The position numbers and the translations under genes were made by a program. From assembly GCA_027886175.1 (NCBI GenBank), contig JAJNNQ010000004.1, forward strand, positions 19,749,001 to 19,813,000: a stretch of DNA of 64,000 bases, written 5' to 3'. Positions 23,997 to 36,215 of this stretch are shown here, piece after piece; within the stretch, counting starts at the first letter, position 1, and the number at the start of each line of letters is the position of its first letter. The notes under the pieces are model-generated. The model searched no databases and was not told the origin of the DNA. It saw only the letters and a program-made list of their open reading frames with translations. Source of the stretch: Phylloscopus collybita (taxonomy: Eukaryota > Chordata > Aves > Passeriformes > Phylloscopidae).

Positions 23997-25553
23997 TCTG
24001 ACAGATATTTACATCCAGGAATTACAATCCCATAAATTCCCTCTCTTTTTTGGGGGGGAACAGGTATAATTAATTCCAAGGCACATTCAGTGCAGTTTTA
24101 CTTTATTATTACCAAACTCATGTTACAGATGTTTCAGGTGGAGGAAATGCTGGAGTTATGAATCAGGTGCTACATTTGAAGGGAAATTCCCTTTTCTCTC
24201 TCCTTCCCACAGTGGAGTTTAACTCATAACTTGAAAGACAACAATGTCCAATTTGGGTGTCCAATTCCTGCATCAGAAAGCTCAGTAAGAGCTTCAGGTC
24301 TTGAAGTTAGATGGCCCCAAAGAAAGCATTCCTGGAATTGTTCTTTTTAACCTTCAGCATTAGGCCTAGCCGTGAGCTTTCTTTTAAAAATCCACTCACC
24401 ATGTGGCCTAGAACACTGCAGCAGTGGATCCCAGGTGTTAATTATGTATAAATACGCAAAAAAGGTGGTTATGTTTTAGGTGGGTTTTGGATTGGTTTTT
24501 GCCTCTTTCTGTAGTAGTACATAAAGTTTTGATGAGATTTCCAAAGAATGGTGCTTCAGAAAAATAAGATGGGAGGGCATTGGCCAGAAGATGGCTCAAG
24601 AATTCCTGTTTTGCCTTCTTTAGCAACATGTTTTCATTAAATTTTGTGAATAGTCATTCTACCTACTGTTTTCAGAAAGAAATCTAGGAGACTATGGGGG
24701 TCTCACTACATGGGAATACAGAGAAATCTCTTTTTGTTTCTGTTCACTAAGTGTTTCTACATCCCAAAAAGCAGAGCATACAGGAAAAAAATTGGCTTTT
24801 GGAGCTTCTTTTTTTTTTTTTTTTTTCCTTTTGGAAGCCTTAAAAGCAGATATGGTGCAGTAATCTGATTCAGAATAATGTAAATTCTGTATTAAAAATG
24901 AAATGTGATATTAAAGAATCACACTGAAGTCTTGGGAAATGGGTTTCTAGCCTCACCATTTTCTTGGGTTTCATTAATATTGGTCACACACAATCCTTAT
25001 TTTGTCTTCCAAGCCAACTGAATTTTTATCTGTGCGTGTTCACAAAGACTGCGGAGAGGGGAATATCAGAGTTGAGGTGCAACATGAATTGGATGTCATT
25101 TTCTCTGCCACTTGTGTAATCTCTAATAACAGAGGCATCTAATAACCTCCATTTCTTCCTGACAGCTCACTGAGCTGGGAATGTAGGTTCCTGCTGCTCG
25201 CCAGGAGCTGTTTTATTGACTGAACTCTGGAGAAGCTGTCTCAGATTTAAGGGTGTGCTGAATTACAGCCAGTTTGCACTGAGCAGAAATCCTCAAAATC
25301 CGTTTTAATTATAGCTCTTACCAGTACGTGAATGTAGAGAGAAAAATCCCACTCTCTCCATTTGCTCACAGGAAGGAAATACAAGCAAGATTAAGGCCCA
25401 GCTGATTCTTACAAGTCTGGGTTCTTTCTCAGGAGGCAGTGAGGAGAGTGAGTTCCATAATTACACAGGCTGTGCAGTGCATTTCTGTTCTGAAGGAATG
25501 TGACACTGTGCCTTACCCATTCCATCATACTGGTTTAGCATTTTTACTAGTTT
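23997..25553. other. Unique DNA, no gene seen
   Basis: Contains a T-run at 24809-24826. No exon, LTR or CR1 recognised. Confidence 0.5.
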
Positions 25554-25737
25554 TGTTATTGTTGTTGTTGTTATTATTAATATAATATAATATAATAAAT
25601 ATAATATAATAAATATAATATAATATAATATAATATAATATAATATAATATAATATAATATAATATAATATAATATAATATAATAATTAGTGTGTTTGTT
25701 GGTAATTTCATTATTATTATTATTATTATTATTATAC
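25554..25737 (+). repeat. Compound (GTT)n-(ATAAT)n-(ATT)n microsatellite
   Basis: GTT repeats at about 25555-25571 pass into an ATAAT pentamer array at 25580-25686. After a short unique spacer an (ATT)n follows at about 25710-25734. The array is AT-only over more than 100 bases and would melt easily. Confidence 0.95.
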
Positions 25738-25855
25738 TTGTATTTTCTTCCTTTGAACCTTGACAGAGGAAAGTTGGAATTTGATTCCAAAGCTTCCTGG
25801 CAAGAGCATACGGAAGAGTCATGGACTGAAGTCCCACCTTACACCTATGCCTGTG

Positions 25856-25893
25856 TTTGGTAGGGTGGCATTGTGTCCAGCCACCCTACCAAA
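25856..25893. repeat. Perfect 14 bp inverted repeat (hairpin)
   Basis: TTTGGTAGGGTGGC at 25856-25869 and its exact complement GCCACCCTACCAAA at 25880-25893 are separated by a 10-base loop. The stem is GC-rich in an AT-rich setting. No promoter or terminator context is evident, and it is too short for a typical microRNA precursor. Confidence 0.85.
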
Positions 25894-28800
25894 GAAAAGC
25901 CAAAGGGAATGTTATTGAAGAAGATTTTTTAAAAACCTAGAGACTGAGAGAATATAATTCATAGAAGTATCAGCATCACAGAACATGGAAATATTTGACC
26001 AGGAAAAAAATATCAAGCAATAAGTATAAACACAGCTTAATGGAGCCACCAGCAGACTTCCAGCACAGCAGTCTTCTGGCAGCTTGAGCTTTTGTGGAGG
26101 CATCTGAAAACCAGATTATTTTCTCTGAAACTGTGTGAAACTTTGTCAGCTCCCTTGACGTGGGTGAAGAGTTTTTGCTGCATTCTGAGGCTGTGCCTTT
26201 GGCCTGCCTGTCCCAAGGGCTGCCTTTCCCCACTCTGCTCCTTCCCTGCACAGGGGCCAGACCTTCAGCAGCTCTGCCTGGCCAAACCCCCAGGGACCAG
26301 GTGATGGAGTCAGAACTGTGACTCTTCCATAACCACTGCCCCTGAACTCAACTTTTGGTTTTCTCCACACAGTCTTATTTGTTGTTAAATAGCTGAGGTG
26401 TTCCTTTCCTATTTGTTTTTCCTGAGTAGCTGATTATTAGTGTGCTTCTTATTTTTAAATTATTTGTTTATTTTTAATCTATCCATTTCTTACTATGATT
26501 GTGAATCCAACCTTTGGCTTCCTAAAGCATGATATGTAATTTGTCATTCCCAGCTCCTACTGAGGCCATATCCTGCACAGAAGTATAAAGTTACACCCAG
26601 CAGGACTGCAACAGTTATGCAAGTGCTGATAACATATATTCCCAAATTTCTTACTTGATAAGAAGTTGACCTGGCATCAAACAGTCAAATACTGATTATC
26701 AATGTAGAATAGTAAAGCTGTTGAGTTTTAAACTGAATTTTAAATGAAAAATGCAAGTTAATCTTGAGTTTTATCAAAAGATGCATGTTGATCTTGGAGT
26801 GCCATTGAGGGAAGCAGCTTTGGCTTTCATTTCAGCTGGGTTCTTCACCCATCCCAGGGCGAGGTGTCTGCCTTAGTCAATCATCTGGATTCACTCATGG
26901 CACCACGTGAGCTCCACCTGCCTCCTGTGTGTGCTCATTTCACCCCAGACACTATTTCCAGGTACCTTTTTTTCTCTCCACAGATCACGACCAACTCAGA
27001 ACAGATTCTCAACATCCAGGTAGCTCCAGTCAGATGTCAGAACTCATAGCCACTCTTCCCATTAATTCAGATTTACAGATGCATTTTGTACTTATATCTG
27101 TATGTATAATGTAGACAGAGCTGAGTAAAAGGTGATTTCCTTGTCATCCTGCCCACGGGGGTTATCCAGGGGAGGTTCAAACACTCTTTGAAGGGCTCTT
27201 GCCAGAGGCAAAGCTCTTCCCCTCCAAAGTGTGGCAGCTCAGCACAAAAGCATGGTCAGTTGTCAAGGCTCCATTTCTGGGAAGTGAAGGAGCAAACAGA
27301 GAGAATTAATCAAATTTTCAGAAGTTTTCGGTGGAAATAGATGTGCTGATGAGTTTGAATGGATATTGCTGTGCATTTCCTCCTAGGAGTTTTTTTCATG
27401 GTTGGTTTTGGTGCTCAGTCAGTCCGGTGTTGTACTAATGTCCATTACCATTGAAATGTTCTTGAAATGTCTGAAGAGAGGGAATGTTGACTCAGGCAGA
27501 ATGTAGAAAAGGCTTTGTGCTTTTCCAGCTTCCTAGATGTATTTTATGTGGAAATAATCGTCCTGTTATTAATTCATAACTTGTTTCCTTCCACAACCCA
27601 TGGAAGTAATAGACAAATATTAGCCAGGAGTCAAATAGCTTTGTGTGGTGCAGAGATTTTTTTCTTAGAGTATCATTGTTCTTATTTTAGATGTTCTTTC
27701 TTTTGTATCATTTGATCCTATTAAAATTTGCTGTCCAAAAATACCATTTTAAAAGGATTTGACAACAAAAGAAATATGAGATCCACTGTGTTTAAATCCA
27801 TGCTGAGACATGTATTGCTCTCATGTTAATACAGGATTTAATTTCACATGCTTCACTTTGTGCCAAGTCAGAAAAAATAAATATCTTGTTCTGTTATAAT
27901 CTGTCCTGCCTTTTGTTTCTAATGGATCAAAATTCCTCATTCTAAGGTAAAAGAAAAGAAAATAAAAGAATAAAAAAAAGGGACTGAGGGGGGAAACAGA
28001 AGTATTTGATTAAAACCATATGAGCACCTTCCAACAGAATAGCACAGACATAATTTTTTTTAAAAAAAAGGAAAAAGAAAGAAAATTCTACATTTGGGAG
28101 AGACAAAAAATGTCTTTAAAGAGGCCTTACTTACTGCACTTTGGGTATCAGAAAAGTGACTGAAATTGCAAGGAGAGGTGCAGCTCAAATCTTGCACTTC
28201 CACACTTCATCTTTCTCATAATGTGAAAATGAACAAATTATTTTTGCTTGTTCAAATTTATCTGTTTTCTCACTTCACTTTGATCCTGGTTTAGATGCTA
28301 TCTGAGAGGCTTTTCAAGTAAATAGAACTGTTAATTGTTAATAATTAACTATTATTCACAAATAAATAGAATGAAAACATAAAATTCTTTAAATTAGGAC
28401 CTTTATGAAAGATATAAGGCAGCATAATTAATTTACCTATAAGTTAATTTGCAGAATGATTTCTCTCTGATAATACGGTAAATAGGACTGTGAATCTGGA
28501 TACCATATCCTATGATTTAGGCCATTATTTATTTTCAGTTAAAATGGCTATTCTTGGCACAGTGAAAGCATGAAGTTAAAAATATTAATATCAAAATAAA
28601 TGCTTTAATAGGCAAGTTCTCTAAAGTATTTCACACTTTAGATCTTTATTTTTAGACAGATTGAAATGTTGCAAAAGAGGCAACTATAGTTTGGTCAGTT
28701 TCCATTTTCATCTAAACCTTCATTACTTGCAAGCTGCAAAATTAATGTCAGATTAGGTGGGGGGTTTTTGGTTTGCCTTTTTTTTCCCCATTTTGACTTA

Positions 28801-31800
28801 AAATAATAGAATAATAGCAAATGAGGAAGATCTGAGGAATTTTTTTTCCCCTTTCAGGTGATTTTCAGAATTAGGTTAGTACCAATAATCTTTCTTCAGA
28901 AGTATTTCTCATAATAAAACCCTACCCTATAACCTGCTGAATAATATTATTAAAATACTATTCAGAATTATAACTAATAATTACACTACTGTTAACTCTA
29001 AAATAATTTTAGACCCAGTGTGTAATGCCTTAACTCACAGTGGGACTGGAATTGTTTTGGATTCTTTTTTTGGTTTTGTTTTTTGCGTGCAGTATAAAAA
29101 GTGACAAGTTTCATAGGTGCATTTTCAATATTCAAGGGAAAAATCCAAACAAACAAGGAAATAAAATTAGGCTGAATGTGCAAAATAAGTTTGTTTTGAC
29201 ATGTAATATTGAAGCTCTTTCTTATTACTCTGAATGAAAATGGTAATTTGATTCTTTACTGAGGAAATTATAATTTTTAGATTTTGCAGAAAATATCCCA
29301 CATATTTTACAAAACCCATCATATTGTTTTCTGAACATTTGTTGCGTCTCCTCGAAATTACACTTTTGAAATGAGTTATTGTCTTGTTTTGATGGAAGTA
29401 GAACATTTGGTTTCTTTCTTCTGGAGGCATTCTTTGAATGCTCTGCCAGTTTTACATAGTTACATTGAAATATTGTTGATATATTTAATGTTTTCCTCTG
29501 AAATTTCAGAAAACACTCTGAATATTGTTATTGTGGAAGGGTTTTTTTGTGCCTATTTGAGCATTTTGCAAATTAACAATATTTTGCAACACCAAACTAA
29601 AATATCTGTGAGATTTTGCACAACATCCTCTTCCTTCTTGTTTCGACATGGGGAAGCTTTGCCTTCTTGAACATCTCTGCTTCCTGGCTGACATCTGAGG
29701 GGTATAATTTACATGTGCAGGTTCAAACTGATTAATATTTAGGCAGAGATGATGGTTTATAACCTCTCTTGTACAAGAAGGAATAGTTTGTTTTGTACTT
29801 TGTGATCTAATACAATTTCTGCTGTGAGATAAATTCCCTCAGCTTGTTGCAGATATATCTGGAGAAGCCAAGGTTGACTTTTGTGTGTGGTGCTGAGTGT
29901 GACTTTCTCTCTTCACTTTAAGTTTCTTGGGTCTGGGTGAGCCACATGAGCGGGGTAAATTTTTTGCAGATGCAAAATTTCAACAAAAGTAATTTTCATC
30001 ACACAGAACTGAATCATTGAGTAAATTACAGTCAAAAATATGACCCTAAAGGTACATTTTGAATAGCCACTAGAAAATAAAAGCCTTTATTTCTCTAATG
30101 CTTGCAATGCAACCATTCCTGTATTTTATTTTAAGACACGCTTTATTGGAATGAACAATGCGTGTTGGATTGAAGGTGATGGAGATGAACATTCTCTTCT
30201 CCATCAAGGGTTATGAATAATACCAGTATTTTTATCTGTTTTTAGAGCTACCGAGAGCTCTCAGGTGGATGTCCACAATGAATTGAGAGTAACAATGACA
30301 ACAGCGTTCTCCCCTTTAACTTTTTCTTACCTTAAGCTCTTTCCTTTTTCCTGTGTCCTTCATTTACCATCGACATAAGAGCCATTCCTTGAGCAAGAGG
30401 CAGCAGAAAAATCTTTAAACTCTTACTCATGCATTAGCTGATTCTCCTTCCTCTTTCATTTCAGTCATTTCTGTAAGTTTTGATTTTAATTCTTTTCAAC
30501 TTCATGAAACATTTATCTTGTAAAGGCAGCAATAAATAAGAGCACCAAGGAAGAAAAGGGGTTCTGCTGTGTTTTAATCATCTAAGTCTGCAAACTGTAG
30601 CACTATGAATTTTAACTTCCCCTTGGAGAAAAGAATCAGGAATTGTTTAAAAGTTATGTTTTAGTGATTATTCCAAGACTTTATCTGTTTTCTATTTGGT
30701 TGTGGCTGTGCCTGGATTTAACCATAATTTCCATATTATATACATATTTCCATATAATACATAACCATGTATTAGAAATCCAAAGTATTTTCAGCCTCAG
30801 TAGGGTTCCACTTGAAAAGTGACAAGATCATTGGAGTCCACACTGGTTCTCAGTTTTGTGGGAATGCAACACCCTCATTTTAGATGTGTGCTAATTGTGT
30901 TTGCAGATACCCTGAATATTCTCTAATGAAATAATAATTAAAAAAAAAAAAAATCATTTAGTCCTGAAAGGACTTAGAGTGTCTTATCAGAAATATTTCT
31001 GTTAACTAACACTAATACAGAGTCAGCTAAGGAGGACTCCCAAAGGATGAACCTATGAATTCTGTGCAGAAGGGAATCACCAACAGGGGGATTAAGTGAA
31101 CCTGATGCAAGGAAACACTATAAGAAACCCTGTTTTTTGTTAATTTCAACAAAGCAATCTCTTGGTGAACTGAGTATGAAGATTTAGAGCTGAAAAGTTC
31201 AATCTTACCTCACTTCAAGCACTTATAAATATGCAGCATGCCACAAAGTCTGGAACTGCAACGAGGAGGTGATAAAATGTTTTTTGCACTGTTTTGTCCT
31301 CGTGTTATTGGACCTTGCTCAGCAGATAATTTATTATGCTGGCTCTTATTAAATAATTGATGGAGAACTGATAACACAAAATTTACGGAATATGGAGAGT
31401 GTTTTATTAGAACATTAATATGCTACAGGTGTGTTTTATTGGTCAATTAACAGACACCTCGAGGTGTGGGGTGATATATGAGGCTGCTGTGGGTGGCTTG
31501 GATGAGCAGGATGGTAAAACACATCCTGGAGGGGCTTAATGGTGCTGGAAAGTGAGGAAAGATTCTACAGAAATTGCACTGTGGTTTGGAGGTGCAGGCT
31601 AACTTTAAACAAGGAAGCAGGAGCTCTGGAAGTAGGCTAACAATAGCAGTGAGGGGCTTTTATGTAAATTGATTTGCTCCATTATTTGGGAGAAATTATC
31701 TTAGGGCTAAGGTGGTTTCCATTAATTTCCCAGCTTTCCCAGCAAAGTTGTAAAAGTTAGTTTATCTCCCTCATACTTTATTTACAAGGCCATGTACAAC

Positions 31801-31947
31801 ACAAGTCTACTTGTTAGCCCTGAGTGCTGCTCTTAATCAAGGAACGGTGGGAATAGAGCGCAGACTTAGGCTGCTTTTGAAATCCTTCCTTTAGAGATTG
31901 ATTTCTTTATACCCAATAGATAAGTGTTTTAGGGATGGGGTGGATTG
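25894..31947. other. Unique AT-rich DNA, no gene seen
   Basis: About 6 kb of AT-rich sequence with short A-runs (about 28062-28069, 30940-30952). The stretch 28300-29300 is especially AT-rich. No open frame beyond about 100 codons and no repeat family recognised. Confidence 0.5.
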
Positions 31948-32300
31948 GTTTGAGGTTTTCTTGTTTGTTTGTTTGTTTGGATTTGTTGGGGTTTTTTGTT
32001 TTGTTTTGTGTGGGTGGTTTTCTGGGTTTTTTTGTGTGTGTGGTTTTTTTTTGTTGTTGTTGTTGGATTTTTGTTGCTTTTTTTGTTTGGTTGGGGGGGG
32101 TTTTTTGTCTTTTTTGGGGGGGGTTGGGTGGGATTTTTTGTTTTGTTTTGTTTTGGTTTGGGGTTTTTTTGGTTTTGGTTTGGTTTTGGTTTTTTTTTTT
32201 TTTTTTTTGGGGGGGGGGGGCAGGTTTGGGGGTTTTTTTGCTGGTTCCATGGGGGGTTTGTTTGTTTTATGGCTTCAGGTCTTCATTTTTTTTTTTTTTA
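31948..32300 (+). repeat. T/G tract with long G-runs
   Basis: About 350 bases made almost wholly of T and G, with G8 runs at about 32093-32100 and 32116-32123 and a G12 run at 32209-32220. Three overlapping Phe/Gly/Val-rich frames of 130-163 codons cross it. They result from composition and are not called as genes. Confidence 0.94.
32116..32132 (+). other. G-quadruplex motif
   Basis: G8-TT-GGG-T-GGG fits the pattern of four G-triplets with loops of 1-2 bases. Formation in the cell is not shown. Confidence 0.6.
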
Positions 32301-35300
32301 TTTATGCGATGCTTGTTGCTTTTTCTCTACGTTTTGGAAAGGCTTGCGCGGTATCCCCTGACTATCATTAGATTTCTCCTTTCTTCTCTCTTGTCTGGTT
32401 TTCATTCCATGCACAAGAGAAGATGAGTAGCTTCAGGCTCCCTTTTTTGAGCAGAGTGGCTGCAAGGGAAGATGGAAAACTGCTCAGTTGGATGTCTGTG
32501 CGTTCCGAGGTGAAACTCTCTTAACTACATGCAAAGGGCAGAGGGCTCTGAGAGCAAAGGGCTGGCAGCAACAGCTCAGTCCAAGAGTCCAGCTGACCCT
32601 GGAGAAATCAACAGGCACAACAGGCAGCAGCAAATGCTTGCAGAAAAAGTTAGGGCAGAGCAAACATAGAGATATTTCTCTAGGTATGGCTTTTCATATT
32701 TTTGTCTGCAGTATTCTTCACCAGAATATTATATCCACACCATTTTGCTTAATAGCACTTGGGGGAGTTCTCTTCCATTTGTCTAAGAGGTTTTTAATCT
32801 TTCTGCCTATTAACATCCAACCTGTCCTTTTGGAAGGTATTCCATCATTTTTATTCTGAGTTTTGAAGGACAAGTTTGATTTACATCTTTGCTCTTTATG
32901 TTCAAGCTGCTGCCACATGCTCTCATCCCTATGGATCTTGTGCTGCAAGGTGTGGTGAATTATCAAGATACAGTAATTCATCCTATGTCCCCTCAGCTGT
33001 GATCTCACCCATGCTGAAGCATCCTCAGCTGTTTTCTGCTTTAAGCAAATTTTGTCACCTTATTTTTTTCCTTTATTCTCTTCAAGTACCTTATGAATAT
33101 ATTAAATACCAGGGGTTCCTATGGAATGTTAGAGATTTTCTCTGTTTCTGTCTTTTAATCCCCTTAACTGGTTTGTCCTACTTTCTACCAGTTTAGTAGC
33201 ACACAAGGGAAATTTTTACCCCACACTAAACGTGTCTTTGTTGTGCAGTATAAAGTAGCCATTTGGGGAATACAGATGTCATCATGTGCACAAACCTTGT
33301 TTAAAGTTTTTGAAAAATTCTTTTAGGTTTTAAAGGCCCTCTGTCTGTCTGCAAAAATCCAGATGGCTTTTTGCTGTTTTGTTTAGCCCACTTTTGCCAT
33401 GTTAAGTGAGACTAAGTTGTCATGTTCAGCTGAAGAAGAGAATGGGCTGTACAGAGTCACCAAATGTTCTTTATCTGCTTTGGGCACTGCTGCTTGCTGG
33501 GGTGAAGGAGTGGAAACATCAAGAAATGTGGGGTTTTTAATCTCTCACTCAGGAGGCAGCTCCTCAAATTCCCCTCTGATCTATAAGAGGACAGGTAGCA
33601 GAGGGGGAAGGTTTATTTTGAAGCAAATCTCTTCCTTCAACTCCCATTCAAATAAGATGATCATCAAAATAAAAGCCCTGCATTTGCAGCTACCTGCTCA
33701 AATCTGTTTTTTTTTGTTTTTTGTTTTTTTTTTTCCTGTGTTGCAAAGGCAGATGGATTGCTTAGAAACATTATTTTTATTTCAGCAGGTGATTACCCAA
33801 TTAAATGCTATACCTGATTAAATGTTGGGAAAAGTATTTAAGATCATTAGTGGTAACGAGACTGGCAGAAGCAAGGTAGCATGTAGAATAAAAAGAACCT
33901 GCTGCCCTCCCTCCCAGCCTTTCTGTGAGGAGACAAGTTTAAAATAAAGATTGTGAAAGGAGCTGGACCAGTGTCAAAAGCAGGGTGACTTGCAGAATTT
34001 CAAACCAATGGCAAAAGCCAATAAACAAAATGATTTAATGGGAGCTGATTTCCCTTTGTTTAGGGGTCCAGGACATGAATGTTTTTTCTGTGACTGAAGT
34101 GCTCGCTTGTTCTATAGAACCAGACTCTCTACATGGAGATTTTCTGGTTTGTTTATTCCTGCTTTGCCCCGGGCTTGCTGAAATCAGTGGAATTATTTAG
34201 CAAAAAAAGGTTCTGAGGAAAAACCAGATGCCCAGGTTCTGGAGTTTGGAAGGGAATACCACCTAGCTGCTCCAGTGAATGAAAAGCTGAATCCTTCTGA
34301 AAAACAAGGTGGTTTGAGAGAAAACAAATGCCTCAGGGTCTGAGTGAATGTGGTTGGTTGTGGACTTCAAGCCTGTGCTCACCTCCTGAGCACACCTAGA
34401 GCTGCTGCACTTCTCCTGCCAGTCTCAGTCTGACCCCAGGCATTTATTCATTTATTTATTCATGCATGCATTTCTTTAGTTTTGGCTATTGCTTGATCTT
34501 TTTTTGTAGATAGTTTTGTTTGCACCTCTTCTGACAGTGATCCAAAATCTGTGTGTCTGTGACCACCAGTGGGGGAAGCTGCTCTCTCAAAGCTTTGTGT
34601 GAGCTGCTCTCACTGCAAGGGTCTCCCTGTTATTGTGTGGCTGGAATTAGCAGCCTCATGTGACTCATCTGAGTTATTTAGCTCCTCAGGATCAAAGCTC
34701 TATTCAAATAAAAAATTGTGTTCAGATGATTATTTGAAACTTTTGATATTTAATGGGGGTGAGGAGGTTTATGTGCCAAAACAGGGCACTGTATAAAAAA
34801 AAAAAAAAACTCTAACAGAAATAAGGATTTTCTGCTGAGTGTTCATACGAATCACATTGTGGCTGACTAATTTTTAAATGGAAAATATTGTTGATAATTT
34901 ATTGGGCAGGCAAGAATCTTTTCTAGCCCTGCCTGAAAGCCAGAAGGAAGTGATGGGCAGGGGGCTTAACAGGGGAATGTAATATCCAGACAAGAAATAC
35001 CAGCACTGTTTTTGACTACAGATAAACCAAAGTTGTTTATAGCAAATACCTCTGAGAAAAAAGGGTTTTTTGAGAAAGACTGGTATTTTGGCTGTCAGAT
35101 CTGCTTCAGGTCTAGTGATTATCAGCATCTTAGCTGCTTCAATTCCCTGATGAGCTGTCTTGAAAACATGAGTTTTATAAATCACCTCACAAGGCTGCAC
35201 TACAAAGCCCTGGTGATCAGCAATGCAGTGACCACGTTTATGGGAAGAAAAGACATCATTTCAGGGAATAATATGAGAATGTATCAACTCCACACATCTT

Positions 35301-35698
35301 GATTGCAGACTCTGCAGGTAGCCAGGGTTTCTGTGGCTTACTCCTTGACCTTCACCTTCGCTTTCACAGACTGCAAACTTCTCAGAGACGTGCGTGGTGT
35401 GCACGGCATCCTAATAGCTGGAGTGCCTGATGGAGAGATTCCCTTCCATCCTTAATTGGGAGGCAGCTGTGGCTGTGTCATCCAGCTCCACAAAGATCTG
35501 CTGCTCCCTACCTGCAGCTGCATCGCACGTCTGGGGAAAAAGTGACAATTCATAACAATGAAAGTTGGCTTTGGAGTGCATATTTACATTGGGATCTATA
35601 AATACCCCCACACTTTTGACAGGTGTTGAGTTCTTCTATTTTTGCATCACTTCATATTCTACCTCACATCTCTCTAGTCTCTTTGACCTGCAATAATG
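32301..35698. other. Mostly unique DNA, no gene seen
   Basis: Contains a T-rich patch at about 33703-33735 and an A-run at about 34796-34810. A 140-codon open frame (33399-33821, +) and a 123-codon frame (32488-32859, +) have no recognisable motifs. Confidence 0.5.
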
Positions 35699-35918
35699 TT
35701 TGATACCGCTTGGAACCCTGGGCGCTGAGAATTTTGGACTTTCTGTGCTGACAGGCACTGGCCCCCCAAATCCACCACTGGATTTGACCTGAGACCTTGG
35801 AAAAGGCTTCCAAAATTTAGTGACAGCACTGGGATTTTGGGTGTGTAGTTAGAGTAGAAGTCTGTGGTATCACAGGGTGGAAAATTCAGAATTTAAGGGC
35901 TTAGAATACAGTGATATG

Positions 35919-35927
35919 TATATAAAG
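35919..35927 (+). promoter_or_regulatory. TATA box in LTR-like element
   Basis: TATATAAAG, a near-consensus TATA box upstream of an AATAAA in the same candidate LTR. Confidence 0.4.
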
Positions 35928-36188
35928 CAAGATGGAGGATTTAGGGTAGAGGCTGAGTCCTTCTTTTTCACCTCCTTCTCCATGGTCTGGGTGGTGTTTT
36001 GTAATTGGGTAGAAAAATCCTCATTGAGGGCCAGGGGTGTTTGGTTATTGGGTTAAAAGAAAAATAATTTAGATGTAATTTCATAATTGAACAGTTTGTG
36101 CTTAAAAGGCCTTGTGGAGAGACAGAGCTATTTTTCATTTTGTTATCTAGAACTCACAGCTTATGGGACTGTAATACAGACAAGAATT

Positions 36189-36194
36189 AATAAA
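36189..36194 (+). promoter_or_regulatory. Polyadenylation signal in LTR-like element
   Basis: AATAAA followed by CATCTGAGTCCG, consistent with the R/U5 part of an LTR. Confidence 0.4.
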
Positions 36195-36215
36195 CATCTG
36201 AGTCCGAACACAAAA

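Larger units (their letters stand above)
35699..36215 (+). mobile_element. Probable second LTR-type element
   Basis: A segment of about 520 bases with promoter-like order: TATATAAAG at 35919-35927 and AATAAA at 36189-36194, about 265 bases apart, as in U3-R-U5 of an LTR. Phrases such as GGTATCACAGGGTGGAAAAT and TTGGTTATTGGGTTAAAAG resemble songbird endogenous retrovirus LTRs I have met, but I cannot confirm a family. The ends are approximate. A possible start is TG at 35699, and no clear target-site duplication was found. It is not homologous to the LTR family at 4.2, 21.3 and 55.2 kb. Confidence 0.45.

Noticed and set aside
30331..30387. Splice-like exon on the - strand with AAG/GTAAGA donor
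   Set aside because: All three frames contain a stop within its 57 bases, so it is not a coding exon. Splice-like sites alone are common.
31898..32426. 163-codon Phe/Gly-rich frame resembling a membrane protein
   Set aside because: The hydrophobic run is the T/G tract read as TTT, GGG, GTT and TTG codons. Three frames look alike.
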